A stretch of DNA of 64,000 nt, taken from the NCBI GenBank assembly GCA_024690965.1, contig JAILOG010000016.1, positions 1-64,000 on the forward strand, read 5' to 3'. Positions 53,752-63,318 of this stretch are shown here, in pieces (within the stretch, counting starts at the first letter, position 1; the number at the start of each line of letters is the position of its first letter). The notes beneath the pieces were generated by a model that worked only from the letters and a program-made list of their open reading frames with translations, was not told the DNA's origin and searched no databases. This DNA is from Clostridiales bacterium (lineage in GTDB: Bacteria; Bacillota; Clostridia; Oscillospirales; Acutalibacteraceae). The translations under genes were made by a program, and so were the position numbers.

Positions 53752-54918
53752 TTGAAATATAAATTAACAGCTCTTATAATGTCCGCAATGCTTGTTTTTT
53801 GCACTGCGTGTACTCAAAGTGACGCAGACTCCGCAGTGGCGGCAAACGCGTACGGTAATGATCAAAGCAAGGTAAGCGAGATAATAACCGAAACCGAGAT
53901 CTCGCTGACTTCTCCCGAAAAGTCCTGCACAGATACTGACTTTGAATATAAACTCACGCAAAAAGAACAGGCCGCCGCAGACGATATGCGCGCATATATG
54001 CAAGACCTTGATTTCAGCGGCACCGTTTTGCTGGGTGTCGGGGATAATATAATATACTGCGACTCTTACGGATATTCAGATAAAAAGACAAAAACAAAAA
54101 ATGAAAACGACACTGTTTACCAAATAGCTTCGCTTACAAAGCAGTTTACGGGCGCGGCAATTTTACTTTTGCAGGAACAGGGCAAGCTGAAAGTGACCGA
54201 TAAGCTTTCAAAATATATCAGCGGTTATAAATACGGAAGCAAACTTACAATTGAAAATTTACTCTTTATGACATCGGGCTTACAGGATTTTGCCGACGCT
54301 TATATACTTGATGAACTTGATGAAACAAAGGAGTATAAATCAGGCGAGATATTTGATTTAGTTAAAGATTACGACCTTTGGAATACACCCGGTAAGGTAT
54401 ACGAATACTGCAACACCAATTATTATTTGCTCGGTATGATAATAGAAAAAGCTTCGGGTCAGACTTACGAGGAATATGTTACGGAAAACATATTTGAGCC
54501 TTTGGGTATGGCGTCTACAAGTCTTGATAATTCAACGGTGACGGCAAAGGGCTATTCGTGGGGAAAAGAATACGAGCGTGTTTATAACAAAACCGTGTTT
54601 AATTCCGCAGGCGCGATATGCTCAAATGCTTATGATATGTTCAAATGGTTGAATGGCTTTTACAAAAATGAGATAATTACGCGTGATTCTGTGAAATATA
54701 TTTTATCTGACAAATCTAAATTAGGATATTCCTGCGGGTGGGTAGTTTCTCAAAAGGGGATAATGCGTCACAGCGGCAATTTGGGCGGCTACAAAACATT
54801 TTCGCTCATAGATTATGAAAACGATATTAAGGTTATCGTTCTCAGCAACAACGAGCAGCAGTTATCGGCGGATATCGGTCTGCAGCTCGACAATATCGCA
54901 AAAACACACTTAAAATAA
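53752..54918 (+). CDS. Serine hydrolase of the class C beta-lactamase family, lipoprotein
   Basis: This 388-residue protein has a signal with a possible lipobox (VFCTAC, Cys near 20). The beta-lactamase fold has the SxxK motif in ASLTKQFTGAA, the YxN motif in YEYCNTNYY and an HxG motif in RHSGNLGG. Such proteins are D-Ala carboxypeptidases, esterases or beta-lactamase relatives. Antibiotic resistance cannot be claimed from this. The TTG at 53752 has GGGGT upstream. Confidence 0.87.
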   Translation: MKYKLTALIMSAMLVFCTACTQSDADSAVAANAYGNDQSKVSEIITETEISLTSPEKSCTDTDFEYKLTQKEQAAADDMRAYMQDLDFSGTVLLGVGDNIIYCDSYGYSDKKTKTKNENDTVYQIASLTKQFTGAAILLLQEQGKLKVTDKLSKYISGYKYGSKLTIENLLFMTSGLQDFADAYILDELDETKEYKSGEIFDLVKDYDLWNTPGKVYEYCNTNYYLLGMIIEKASGQTYEEYVTENIFEPLGMASTSLDNSTVTAKGYSWGKEYERVYNKTVFNSAGAICSNAYDMFKWLNGFYKNEIITRDSVKYILSDKSKLGYSCGWVVSQKGIMRHSGNLGGYKTFSLIDYENDIKVIVLSNNEQQLSADIGLQLDNIAKTHLK

Positions 54919-54962
54919 TACTTTAATGTAACAATCCTTTTGCAAGGAGCTTATGTACCGTT

Positions 54963-56126
54963 ATGTTTACATCTGTTATTATAGTTGCGGCAGGCAACTC
55001 TGCCCGTATGGGCAATAATATTAATAAGATATTTTTGAATTTGTGCGGAAAGCCAGTTATAAGCTACTCTGTTGAGGAATTTAATAAATCTTTGCTTACA
55101 GACGAGATAATAATAGTTTCAAAGAAAGATAATTTTGATAAGCTGTCACAGATTTGCGGAAAAATCGGAATGAAAAAGCCAGTGAAATTTGTTGAGGGCG
55201 GAAATACAAGATCGGAATCGGTTTTAAACGGGCTATCCGCGGCGGATGACCGTGCCGATTTTTTGGCTATACATGACGGCGCGCGCCCAATGATTACCGC
55301 CGAAACCGCGGACAAGCTTATAAGCTTAGCAAAAGAATACGGTTGTGTTGCGCCTTGTACACCTGTGTATGACACGGTAAAACAAGTTGACGGCGATATG
55401 ACGGTTGTGGCTACACCCGACAGGGATCATTTAAAGACGGTACAAACTCCGCAGGTGTTTAAAAAGGACATATATATGCGCGCCGTAAAAAGCGCAGAAG
55501 GCAATAATTATTCCGATGACTGCGCGCTTGTTGAAAATATCGGAAAAAAAGTTCATTTGTTTGAGCTTGTAAGCGATAATATTAAAATAACCCGAAAAGA
55601 CGACATTAATAGGGCAGAGTCGCTTTTGAGTTTAAGAAAAGGTTCTGATATTACCATGAGAATAGGACAAGGGTACGATGTTCATAAACTAAAAGAGGGA
55701 AGAAAGCTCATAATAGGCGGTATTGAGATACCTTATGAGCTTGGGCTTGACGGGCACTCTGACGCGGATGTTTTGACACATGCCATTATGGATGCTATGC
55801 TCGGCGCCGCGGCAATGGGGGATATAGGAAAACTCTTTCCCGATAACGATGATAACTATAAAGGCGCCGACAGTATAGAGCTGCTTAAAAAAGTAAATTC
55901 ACTATTGCTTGATAAAGGCTTTGGTATAATCAACATAGATTGCACGCTTATTGCCCAAAAACCCAAGCTTGCGCCTTACATACAGCAAATAAGAGAGAAT
56001 TATTCAAACGCTTTAGGTATAGATATATCTTGTATAAACGTTAAAGCCACAACGGAAGAGGGGCTTGGTTTTACGGGAACAAATAAAGGAATGGCGGCTC
56101 AAGCCGTATGCTTATTGAAAGGTTGA
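54963..56126 (+). CDS. ispDF: Fused IspD-IspF (MEP pathway enzymes)
   Basis: This 387-residue protein joins two enzymes. IspD (residues 1 to ~225) makes CDP-methylerythritol ([26 protein letters not shown]). IspF (from ~230) makes the cyclic diphosphate ([44 protein letters not shown], and [14 protein letters not shown]). Fusions are known in several bacteria. It complements dxs and ispA at 9-12 kb. SD AAGGAG is before the ATG. Confidence 0.97.
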   Translation: MFTSVIIVAAGNSARMGNNINKIFLNLCGKPVISYSVEEFNKSLLTDEIIIVSKKDNFDKLSQICGKIGMKKPVKFVEGGNTRSESVLNGLSAADDRADFLAIHDGARPMITAETADKLISLAKEYGCVAPCTPVYDTVKQVDGDMTVVATPDRDHLKTVQTPQVFKKDIYMRAVKSAEGNNYSDDCALVENIGKKVHLFELVSDNIKITRKDDINRAESLLSLRKGSDITMRIGQGYDVHKLKEGRKLIIGGIEIPYELGLDGHSDADVLTHAIMDAMLGAAAMGDIGKLFPDNDDNYKGADSIELLKKVNSLLLDKGFGIINIDCTLIAQKPKLAPYIQQIRENYSNALGIDISCINVKATTEEGLGFTGTNKGMAAQAVCLLKG

Positions 56127-56132
56127 TATAAT

Positions 56133-56879
56133 ATGCCCGGCGATTATTCTTTGCAGCCGCTCGGTAACGGATATTTTGTTAAAGTCTCTCCGGTACATAG
56201 ATTTAATACGGATACTATAATACTTGCGGATTTTTCTATGCCTAAAAAGCACGAAATCGCCCTTGACATAGGCACCGGTTGCGGAACCATACCGCTTATC
56301 TGGTGCAGGGAGAATTCGGCAAAGCATATTACCGCGGTGGATATTCAACCCGACGCCTGCGAGCTTTTTAGAGAAAGCATTAGACTTAATAAGCTTGAGA
56401 ATAAAATAGACGTAGTAAACAGTGATATCAATTTGCTCCACGGTGAGGGATATTCGGGCTGTTATGACCTTGTTGTATGCAATCCGCCCTATAAGCCGGA
56501 GGGAACGGGATATGTAAATCCCGATAAAGGAAAGATGACTGCGCGCCATGAAAGTGATTTGAAGCTTGATGATATACTCATGTGCGCAAAAGACCTGTTG
56601 AGGTTTGGCGGCAGGTTTTGCCTTTGTTTGAGGCCGGAGAGGCTTTGCGATATAATAACTGCTTTCAGAAACGCCGATATCGAGCCGAAAAAATTAAGGC
56701 TTGTACAGCAAAGGGAAGACAAAGCTCCTAAGCTTATGTTAATAGAGGGAAAGCGAGGCGCCCAAAAGGGCGGACTTATAGTTATGCCCACGCTTTTTAT
56801 CGAGGACGAAACGGGGGATTTTTCCCGGGAAATGAAAAAGATTTACGGTATATATAAATATAATGATTCACATAAATAA
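56133..56879 (+). CDS. trmN6: tRNA1(Val) (adenine-N6)-methyltransferase-like protein
   Basis: This 248-residue SAM-dependent methyltransferase has the motif I LDIGTGCGTIPLIW and the catalytic motif VVCNPPY typical of N6-adenine and similar methyltransferases. It resembles TrmN6 (YfiC). The start lies six bases after ispDF. rsmI follows; the pair is commonly found together in Firmicutes. Exact tRNA target inferred from family. Confidence 0.88.
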   Translation: MPGDYSLQPLGNGYFVKVSPVHRFNTDTIILADFSMPKKHEIALDIGTGCGTIPLIWCRENSAKHITAVDIQPDACELFRESIRLNKLENKIDVVNSDINLLHGEGYSGCYDLVVCNPPYKPEGTGYVNPDKGKMTARHESDLKLDDILMCAKDLLRFGGRFCLCLRPERLCDIITAFRNADIEPKKLRLVQQREDKAPKLMLIEGKRGAQKGGLIVMPTLFIEDETGDFSREMKKIYGIYKYNDSHK

Positions 56880-56913
56880 GGGGAGAAAGCGGTAATTCCG
56901 CGAAAAAACTATT

Positions 56914-57747
56914 ATGTCGGGCAAATTATATATTGTGGGTACCCCCATAGGGAATTTAAAAGATTTTTCTGAGCGTGCGGCTCAAACACTGAGAACGGTG
57001 GATTTTATCGCCGCCGAGGATACCCGTGTGTCTGTTAAGATACTTAACAGCCTTAATATTTCTACGCCTATGATAAGCTATCATGAGCACAATATGCACG
57101 AAAAGGGTAAAATAATATGCGACCGGATATTGGCAGGAGAAAACTGCGCAATAGTTACAGACGCAGGTATGCCTTGCATAAGCGACCCCGGTGAAATGCT
57201 TGTTAAGCAATGTGCCGAACTTAATATTGAGGTTTTGGCTGTACCGGGACCAAGTGCGTTGACCGCTGCGCTTGCGGTGTCGGGGCTTAACACTGGCAGA
57301 TTTACATTTGAGGGCTTTTTAAGCGTAAATAAGCGTTCAAGAATTCAACATTTAGAAGAGCTTATAAACGAAAAGCGTACTATGATTTTCTACGAAGCGC
57401 CGCATAAGCTTGCGTCTACACTTGGAGACTTATATAAATATTTCGGCAACAGAAAAATATCTATTGTGCGTGAGATTACAAAAATACACGAGCAGGTTAT
57501 AAGAACTACCCTTGAATCAGCCTGCGAAAACTATGTCCAAGGCGAGATAAAAGGTGAAATTGTGCTTGTTGTGGAAGGCAAAAGCGACGATCTTCCGAAC
57601 AAAGCTTATGACATTGAATCCGCCTGCGAGCTTGCGCGGGAGCTTGTTTTAAAGGGTTTTTCAAAAACAGAGGCTGCGCGTCAATCTGCAAAAATAACAG
57701 GTATCAAAAAAAGTGATATTTACAAAGAAATTCTCGAAAATGAGTGA
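56914..57747 (+). CDS. rsmI: 16S rRNA (cytidine-1402-2'-O)-methyltransferase RsmI
   Basis: RsmI modifies C1402 in the decoding centre of 16S rRNA. The N-terminal tetrapyrrole methylase fold reads YIVGTPIGNLKDFSERA, with EDTRVS and SYHEHN following, and GPSALTAALAVSG. The length of 277 residues fits. Its stop overlaps the GTG at the beginning of folC by GTGA. Confidence 0.96.
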   Translation: MSGKLYIVGTPIGNLKDFSERAAQTLRTVDFIAAEDTRVSVKILNSLNISTPMISYHEHNMHEKGKIICDRILAGENCAIVTDAGMPCISDPGEMLVKQCAELNIEVLAVPGPSALTAALAVSGLNTGRFTFEGFLSVNKRSRIQHLEELINEKRTMIFYEAPHKLASTLGDLYKYFGNRKISIVREITKIHEQVIRTTLESACENYVQGEIKGEIVLVVEGKSDDLPNKAYDIESACELARELVLKGFSKTEAARQSAKITGIKKSDIYKEILENE

Positions 57748-59027
57748 TAATTTTGGAATATGAAAAAGCTGTGGAAGCAATTTGCTCCCTTAAAAAATTT
57801 GGTTCGCGCCCCGGGCTTGACAGTATAAAAGAATTACTTGACCGTTTAGATAATCCTCAAAACAAGCTTAAATACATTCATGTTGCGGGAACAAACGGCA
57901 AGGGTTCGGTGTGTGCCATGACAGCGAAAATTTTGGAATGTTCGGAATATAAAACAGGACTTTATACATCGCCTTTTATTGTTGATTTTCGCGAGAGAAT
58001 ACAAATATGCTCCGAAATGATACCGAAGTCCGAGCTTGCCCGCCTTGTGGATAATACATATCCCGTTGTGGAAGAGCTTATTAACAACGGTATTATAATC
58101 ACTGAATTTGAATATATAACGGCTTTGGCTTTTTTGTGGTTTGAGGAACAGAAATGCGACATTGTTGTGCTTGAAACAGGTCTCGGCGGCAGATTTGACG
58201 CGACAAACATCATAAATGAGTCTATTGTTGACGTAATAACACCGATATCGTTAGATCACACAAATGTGCTTGGCGATACGGAAGAGAAAATTTGCGATGA
58301 AAAAAGGCATATAATCAAAGAAAAATCATCGGTGGTGTTTTACCGTCAGCAACCGTCTTTAAACAATATGATACAGGAATACGCCGACTTAAAAAAATCC
58401 CGTGTTTATTTTGCCGACGAAACGGGGATCGCGCCTTATAAACAGACTTTGAAAGAAAATTCTTTTGTTTTTAGGGGCGATGTATACAAACTTAACTTGC
58501 TTGGTACTCATCAAATAAAAAACGCCGCAATAGCTTTTACCGTAATAAACGCTTTACGAAAAAACGGATTCGCAATACCGTGTAAGGCTGTAAAAAAAGG
58601 CTTCGCGGAGGTTGCGCATCCCGGAAGACTTGAGTATTTCGACAAAAAGATTCCTATTGTTTTAGACGGCGCGCATAATCCTTCCGGTATGGCGGTGTTG
58701 TCTGACTCAACAAAGAAATTGCTTTCAGAGAAAAAAATTATTTGCGTTTTGGGAATGCTCTCGGACAAGGATATTGAGGGTTCTGTTTCTCATTTAAAGG
58801 GACAGCTTTCTTACGTTATTTGCACAGAGCCTTTTAATGAGCGAAAGCAAAGCGCAGATAAACTGAAAAGAATCGCAGATAGTTATTTTGATAATGTTAT
58901 AGCCATAAGCAACCCACACAACGCACTTGAAAAGGCTCTGAGCATAGCGGACGACAATTCCGTAATATTAGTGTGCGGCTCACTGTATCTTGTAAGCGAG
59001 CTTAGGGCTGAGATAATTAAATTGTAA
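57744..59027 (+). CDS. folC: Folylpolyglutamate synthase (dihydrofolate synthase)
   Basis: FolC adds glutamates to folates. The ATP-binding motif is HVAGTNGKGS, with ITPISLDHTNVLG and IVLDGAHNPSG. The length of ~425 residues fits. GTG 57744 overlaps rsmI; TTG at 57753 would give a start closer to the family. It complements folT and the THF riboswitch in this window. Confidence 0.95.
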   Translation: MIILEYEKAVEAICSLKKFGSRPGLDSIKELLDRLDNPQNKLKYIHVAGTNGKGSVCAMTAKILECSEYKTGLYTSPFIVDFRERIQICSEMIPKSELARLVDNTYPVVEELINNGIIITEFEYITALAFLWFEEQKCDIVVLETGLGGRFDATNIINESIVDVITPISLDHTNVLGDTEEKICDEKRHIIKEKSSVVFYRQQPSLNNMIQEYADLKKSRVYFADETGIAPYKQTLKENSFVFRGDVYKLNLLGTHQIKNAAIAFTVINALRKNGFAIPCKAVKKGFAEVAHPGRLEYFDKKIPIVLDGAHNPSGMAVLSDSTKKLLSEKKIICVLGMLSDKDIEGSVSHLKGQLSYVICTEPFNERKQSADKLKRIADSYFDNVIAISNPHNALEKALSIADDNSVILVCGSLYLVSELRAEIIKL

Positions 59028-59049
59028 TTACGGAGAATGGAGCGGTATT

Positions 59050-59727
59050 TTGGTAAAAAGAATTATTTCGGTTTTGCTGTCTCTGTGTTTTCTGGTTTCC
59101 TTTTGTTCTTGTGCAGAGGGCGATACCTTAAGGGAAGATGAAATATTATCCTGGAACGACTTCTTTACACGGTACAGCCAAACCTACAACCCTGCCTTTG
59201 AGGATTTTATCAACAATAACGATGTTAATATGAATATAAGGCTTGCTTTTTCAAGCGGAGAAATTACATTTGCAATGTGCTACGGCTTTTTCAACGATGA
59301 TGCAAAAGATATTTTATCCAAAGTCTTTTCTTATGTGGGCTGCTCCGATTTTGAATATGAAGAAAACGGCGACACCGCGGTTTTATACGCAAAGCGTGAC
59401 GATTTGAACATTAAATATGAAATGAAATATAAAAATAATTCCGCACTGCTTACTTACTATGTAGAAGATGTTTTGGCAGAGCAGATGAGCGTATGTTTGC
59501 ATGAAGGATATACGGCGAAAACCTACACAAACACCGAAAATGAATACAGATATATTATTTACGCAAACGGTGACATATATATAGGCAAAGATAAAGCCAA
59601 AGACGCACTGAAGGTTTCTCTTTACGATAATCCCGAAAAGGCGAAATACACATCGTTTATCACTAATATGGCTGGTGTGTGTTCTTTTGTAAAAGGAAAG
59701 ATTGAAGTAAGCGGAACTTTTGCGTGA
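59050..59727 (+). CDS. Putative lipoprotein, function unknown
   Basis: This 225-residue protein has a signal with a lipobox-like CSC (VSFCSCAEG). The mature part is acidic and rich in Asn and Tyr, with no recognised domain. The TTG start at 59050 has GGAG-like sequence upstream. It follows folC by 22 bases and may be cotranscribed. Confidence 0.7.
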   Translation: MVKRIISVLLSLCFLVSFCSCAEGDTLREDEILSWNDFFTRYSQTYNPAFEDFINNNDVNMNIRLAFSSGEITFAMCYGFFNDDAKDILSKVFSYVGCSDFEYEENGDTAVLYAKRDDLNIKYEMKYKNNSALLTYYVEDVLAEQMSVCLHEGYTAKTYTNTENEYRYIIYANGDIYIGKDKAKDALKVSLYDNPEKAKYTSFITNMAGVCSFVKGKIEVSGTFA

Positions 59728-59798
59728 CAAAATAATAATCAACAATATTTACGAGATTTTGCCGAAAAAAATATAAATTGATACAAAATTCAGATTTA

Positions 59799-59850
59799 AC
59801 ACAATATATAGTGTTTTACAATTGACTTACACTGCATATTGTGTTAAACT
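59799..59850 (+). promoter_or_regulatory. NrdR box pair and promoter of nrdG
   Basis: ACACAATATATAGTGT (59799-59814) is a perfect NrdR box. ACACTGCATATTGTGT (59829-59844) is a second, matching 14 of 16. They are 30 bp apart centre to centre. The second box fills the 17-bp spacer between TTGACT (59822-59827) and TAAACT (59845-59850), so NrdR binding would block the promoter directly. A weak third (59768-59783) may exist. Confidence 0.88.
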
Positions 59851-59883
59851 TGTTTTGTAAGCAAATTCAAAGGCGGCGAATAT

Positions 59884-60570
59884 ATGAATATACAAGGCTT
59901 TCAAAAAATGACATTACTCGACTACCCCGGAAAGGTCGCGTGTACTGTTTTTACGGGTGGGTGTAATTTGAGATGCCCGTTTTGTCACAACGCGGAGCTT
60001 GTTCTTGACCCTTTTGAGTATAAAAGCGTTGAAAATGAGGTCATCGAATATCTTAATAAGCGAAAAGGACTTATTGACGGTGTTTGCATAACAGGCGGAG
60101 AGCCGCTTCTGCAAAAGGATATAGTCTCGTTTATAAATAGAGTCAGAGAACTCGGTTATAAAATTAAGCTTGACACAAACGGAACATTTCCCGACAAGCT
60201 TAATAATATCATTGAAAGCAAACTTGTTGATTATATAGCGATGGATATTAAATACTCTGTTGAAAACTATGATTTGGCTGTCGGTTGCAATGTAAATAAA
60301 GAAAAAATAACAGAAAGCATAAAGCTTATAAAAACAAGCAAAATAGATCACGAATTCAGAACGACCGCCGTAAAGGGAATACATTCTGTCACCGATTTTG
60401 AAAAGATGGCGCAACTTGTGGGCAATAATGAGAAATACTATATACAGATGTTTGTAGATTCGGGGAATCTAATCGGAAAAGGTGTTTTTGCCTTCAACGA
60501 ACAAGAAATGAAAAACATATTGATTGCCGCAAAGCAATATGCCGATCTTACTGAGCTTCGGGGAATTTAA
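59884..60570 (+). CDS. nrdG: Anaerobic ribonucleotide reductase activating protein
   Basis: NrdG is a radical SAM enzyme that puts the glycyl radical on NrdD. The cluster motif CNLRCPFC is present (CxxxCxxC), and the SAM-binding TGGEPLLQ follows. At 228 residues it is of the longer type. It precedes nrdD, with separate promoters, each behind NrdR boxes. SD AAAGGCGG is upstream of ATG. Confidence 0.95.
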   Translation: MNIQGFQKMTLLDYPGKVACTVFTGGCNLRCPFCHNAELVLDPFEYKSVENEVIEYLNKRKGLIDGVCITGGEPLLQKDIVSFINRVRELGYKIKLDTNGTFPDKLNNIIESKLVDYIAMDIKYSVENYDLAVGCNVNKEKITESIKLIKTSKIDHEFRTTAVKGIHSVTDFEKMAQLVGNNEKYYIQMFVDSGNLIGKGVFAFNEQEMKNILIAAKQYADLTELRGI

Positions 60571-60628
60571 TTCTGACAAATAATTACAGATAAAGAGGCG
60601 CAGGAGACTTGCTATTTAATATAGCAAA

Positions 60629-60712
60629 GCCCAATATATTGATTTGATTACAAAATTGTCATCAATATATTGTGTTTTATGTATTGACACATACTAAATA
60701 CTGTGTTATACT
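60629..60712 (+). promoter_or_regulatory. Phased NrdR boxes and promoter of nrdD
   Basis: Boxes at 60660-60675 (CATCAATATATTGTGT) and 60691-60706 (ATACTAAATACTGTGT) each match 13 of 16 bases of the NrdR consensus, centres 31 bp apart. A third, degenerate one at 60629-60644 (GCCCAATATATTGATT) lies another 31 bp upstream. The last box occupies the 17-bp spacer between TTGACA (60684-60689) and TATACT (60707-60712). Confidence 0.85.
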
Positions 60713-60777
60713 CCTAAACGTTGCCGGAACGAATAGGGCGAAGAGGTATTAAGTATATAAAATTAGGGGGACTTAAA

Positions 60778-63159
60778 ATGTACAGAGTGGTAAAAAGAAA
60801 CAGCGAAACGGCGGATTTCAACATTTCAAAAATTTCGGACGCGATCAAAAAGGCTTTCGACGCGTGCGAGCGTCAGTATAACGACAATATCATCGACTTT
60901 TTGGCGCTTAAGGTAACAAGCGATTTTGAGCCGAAGATAAGCGACGGTCTTGTATATGTTGAGGATATACAGGACAGTGTTGAGACCGTGCTGGTACAGG
61001 CTGGCTACGCGGACGTCGCAAAGGCGTATATCCTTTACAGAAGACAGCGTGAAAAGCTGCGTAATATGAAATCTACGATACTCGACTACAAAGAGCTTGT
61101 AGATAAATACGTAAAGAATATAGATTGGCGCGTAAAGGAGAATTCAACGGTAACTTACAGCGTAGGCGGACTTATCCTCAGCAACTCGGGCGCGATTACA
61201 GCCAACTACTGGCTCTCCGAGATATACGACGATGAAATTTCACGCGCGCATAAAAACGCGGATATTCATATCCATGACCTTTCTATGCTCACAGGCTACT
61301 GCGCCGGCTGGTCACTTAAACAGCTTATAAAAGAAGGCTTGGGCGGCGTTACGGGCAAAATCACCTCCGCGCCCGCAAAACATCTTGCCACACTGTGCAA
61401 CCAGATGGTTAATTTCCTCGGTATATTACAAAACGAATGGGCAGGCGCGCAGGCATTTTCTTCATTCGACACATATCTTGCCCCGTTTGTAAAGGCTGAC
61501 AACCTTGATTATGATACCGTTAAAAAGTGTGTAGAATCCTTTATTTACGGTGTAAACACCCCAAGCAGATGGGGAACACAGGCGCCGTTCAGCAATATTA
61601 CTCTCGACTGGACAGTACCCTTTGACTTAAAGGATGAGCCTGCTATCGTCGGCGGCAAGCAAATGGACTTCACCTACGGCGACTGCAAAAAAGAAATGGA
61701 TATGGTTAACAAGGCGTTTATAGAGGTTATGATTGAAGGCGACGCACACGGCAGAGGCTTCCAGTATCCCATTCCCACATATTCCATTACAAGAGACTTT
61801 GACTGGTCGGAAACAGAGAACAACAAGCTTTTGTTTGAAATGACCGCAAAATACGGAACACCGTATTTCTCAAATTATGTTAACAGTGATATGGAGCCAT
61901 CCGATGTAAGAAGTATGTGCTGCAGACTCAGACTTGACCTAAGAGAACTCAGAAAGAAATCGGGCGGATTCTTCGGAAGCGGAGAAAGCACCGGCTCTGT
62001 GGGTGTTGTAACAATTAATATGCCCAGAATAGCGTATTTGGCTTCAAGCGAAGAGGATTTCTATAACCGTCTTGACAAAATGATGGATATAGCCGCGCGT
62101 TCCTTAAAGGTTAAAAGAACAATAATTACAAATCTTATGAATGAGGGATTGTATCCTTACACGAAGAGATATTTGGGAACATTTGACAACCACTTCTCCA
62201 CAATAGGTCTTGTTGGTATGAATGAGGCTTGCCTTAACGCGAAGTGGATAGGTATGGATATGACAAATGAGAAGGCTCAGAGATTTACAAAGGCTGTTCT
62301 CAATCATATGAGAGAGCGTTTGTCTGACTATCAGGAAATGTACGGCGATCTGTATAACCTCGAGGCGACTCCCGCGGAATCTACCTCTTATCGTCTTGCA
62401 AAGCATGACAGAAAGAGATATCCCGATATTATAACCGCATCTGACGCGGACACACCTTATTACACAAACAGCTCGCACTTGCCTGTAAGCTTCACAGATG
62501 ATATTTTCACGGCGCTTGATATTCAGGACGAGTTGCAGACATTGTATACATCTGGTACCGTTTTCCACGCGTTCCTCGGCGAAAAGCTTCCCGATTGGAA
62601 AGCCGCGGCTTCTATAGTAAGAAAAATTTCCGAGAATTACAGATTGCCTTACTATACTCTTTCTCCCACATATTCGGTATGTAAAGATCACGGATATATT
62701 ACCGGCGAGCACTTCATATGCCCACATTGCGGAAAAGAGACTGAAGTTTACAGCCGTATAACGGGATATTACCGTCCTGTTAAGAACTGGAACAACGGTA
62801 AATCTCAGGAATACAAAGAGAGAAAGACTTATAATATAGCGACATCTGTATTGACACATAACGGTCCCAAAAACGAGGCTTGCGTTTGCGAAACACCTAA
62901 GGAGAAAAAATTTGACTTGCTTGAGGACGGAGTTTATCTCTTCGCCTCCGCAACATGCCCCAACTGCAAAATAGCGGAGCAGCTTTTAAACAAAGCGGAG
63001 ATCAAATATACAAAGGTTCTCGCGAACGATAACGCAAACCTCGCGAACGCGCTCGGCATTAAGCAGGCTCCTACACTTGTAAACGTTTTTGACGGCGAAG
63101 TTGAAAAATTCGCTTCTGTTGCCAATGTTAAAAAATATATCGCAGCTGTGAGAAGCTGA
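60778..63159 (+). CDS. nrdD: Anaerobic ribonucleoside-triphosphate reductase with C-terminal redoxin domain
   Basis: This 793-residue protein is the class III ribonucleotide reductase. An ATP-cone (residues 1-~95) senses the dATP/ATP level. The catalytic barrel follows, with Zn-site cysteines (CPHC at 648-651) and the glycyl radical site RITGYYRPV (Gly663). Beyond ~700 a thioredoxin/glutaredoxin-like domain is fused, with CPNC at 727-730. Class III enzymes use formate or a redoxin as reductant; a fused redoxin points to the latter. The ATG at 60778 has AGGGGG upstream. NrdR boxes control it. Confidence 0.95.
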   Translation: MYRVVKRNSETADFNISKISDAIKKAFDACERQYNDNIIDFLALKVTSDFEPKISDGLVYVEDIQDSVETVLVQAGYADVAKAYILYRRQREKLRNMKSTILDYKELVDKYVKNIDWRVKENSTVTYSVGGLILSNSGAITANYWLSEIYDDEISRAHKNADIHIHDLSMLTGYCAGWSLKQLIKEGLGGVTGKITSAPAKHLATLCNQMVNFLGILQNEWAGAQAFSSFDTYLAPFVKADNLDYDTVKKCVESFIYGVNTPSRWGTQAPFSNITLDWTVPFDLKDEPAIVGGKQMDFTYGDCKKEMDMVNKAFIEVMIEGDAHGRGFQYPIPTYSITRDFDWSETENNKLLFEMTAKYGTPYFSNYVNSDMEPSDVRSMCCRLRLDLRELRKKSGGFFGSGESTGSVGVVTINMPRIAYLASSEEDFYNRLDKMMDIAARSLKVKRTIITNLMNEGLYPYTKRYLGTFDNHFSTIGLVGMNEACLNAKWIGMDMTNEKAQRFTKAVLNHMRERLSDYQEMYGDLYNLEATPAESTSYRLAKHDRKRYPDIITASDADTPYYTNSSHLPVSFTDDIFTALDIQDELQTLYTSGTVFHAFLGEKLPDWKAAASIVRKISENYRLPYYTLSPTYSVCKDHGYITGEHFICPHCGKETEVYSRITGYYRPVKNWNNGKSQEYKERKTYNIATSVLTHNGPKNEACVCETPKEKKFDLLEDGVYLFASATCPNCKIAEQLLNKAEIKYTKVLANDNANLANALGIKQAPTLVNVFDGEVEKFASVANVKKYIAAVRS

Positions 63160-63177
63160 GAGGATTAAATGAATATC

Positions 63178-63216
63178 ACACCGCGTCGGACTTTTTACGC
63201 CTGCGCGGTGTTTTTT
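63178..63216 (+). terminator. Terminator after nrdD
   Basis: ACACCGCG (63178-63185) and CGCGGTGT (63204-63211) form an 8-bp GC-rich stem followed by six T, just after nrdD. Confidence 0.85.
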
Positions 63217-63220
63217 CAGA

Positions 63221-63249
63221 TTGAAAATAAAGCACATTTATGTTATCAT
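63221..63249 (+). promoter_or_regulatory. Possible promoter of the flavin reductase gene
   Basis: TTGAAA (63221-63226) and TATCAT (63244-63249) are 17 bases apart and precede the gene at 63319. Confidence 0.5.
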
Positions 63250-63318
63250 TTCGGTATCGTGTCAGAATTATCCGATATTAAGAATCATATTATTATAAAA
63301 ACGAAAGGCGGATTTAAT

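Noticed and set aside
60609-60627. Hairpin TTGCTAT-TTAAT-ATAGCAA after nrdG as a terminator
   Set aside because: No T-run follows on either strand; left unassigned.
62104-62859. Long minus-strand open frame (251 codons) opposite nrdD
   Set aside because: It lies wholly within a clear nrdD coding frame, has no SD and its translation has no recognisable domain; it is a shadow.
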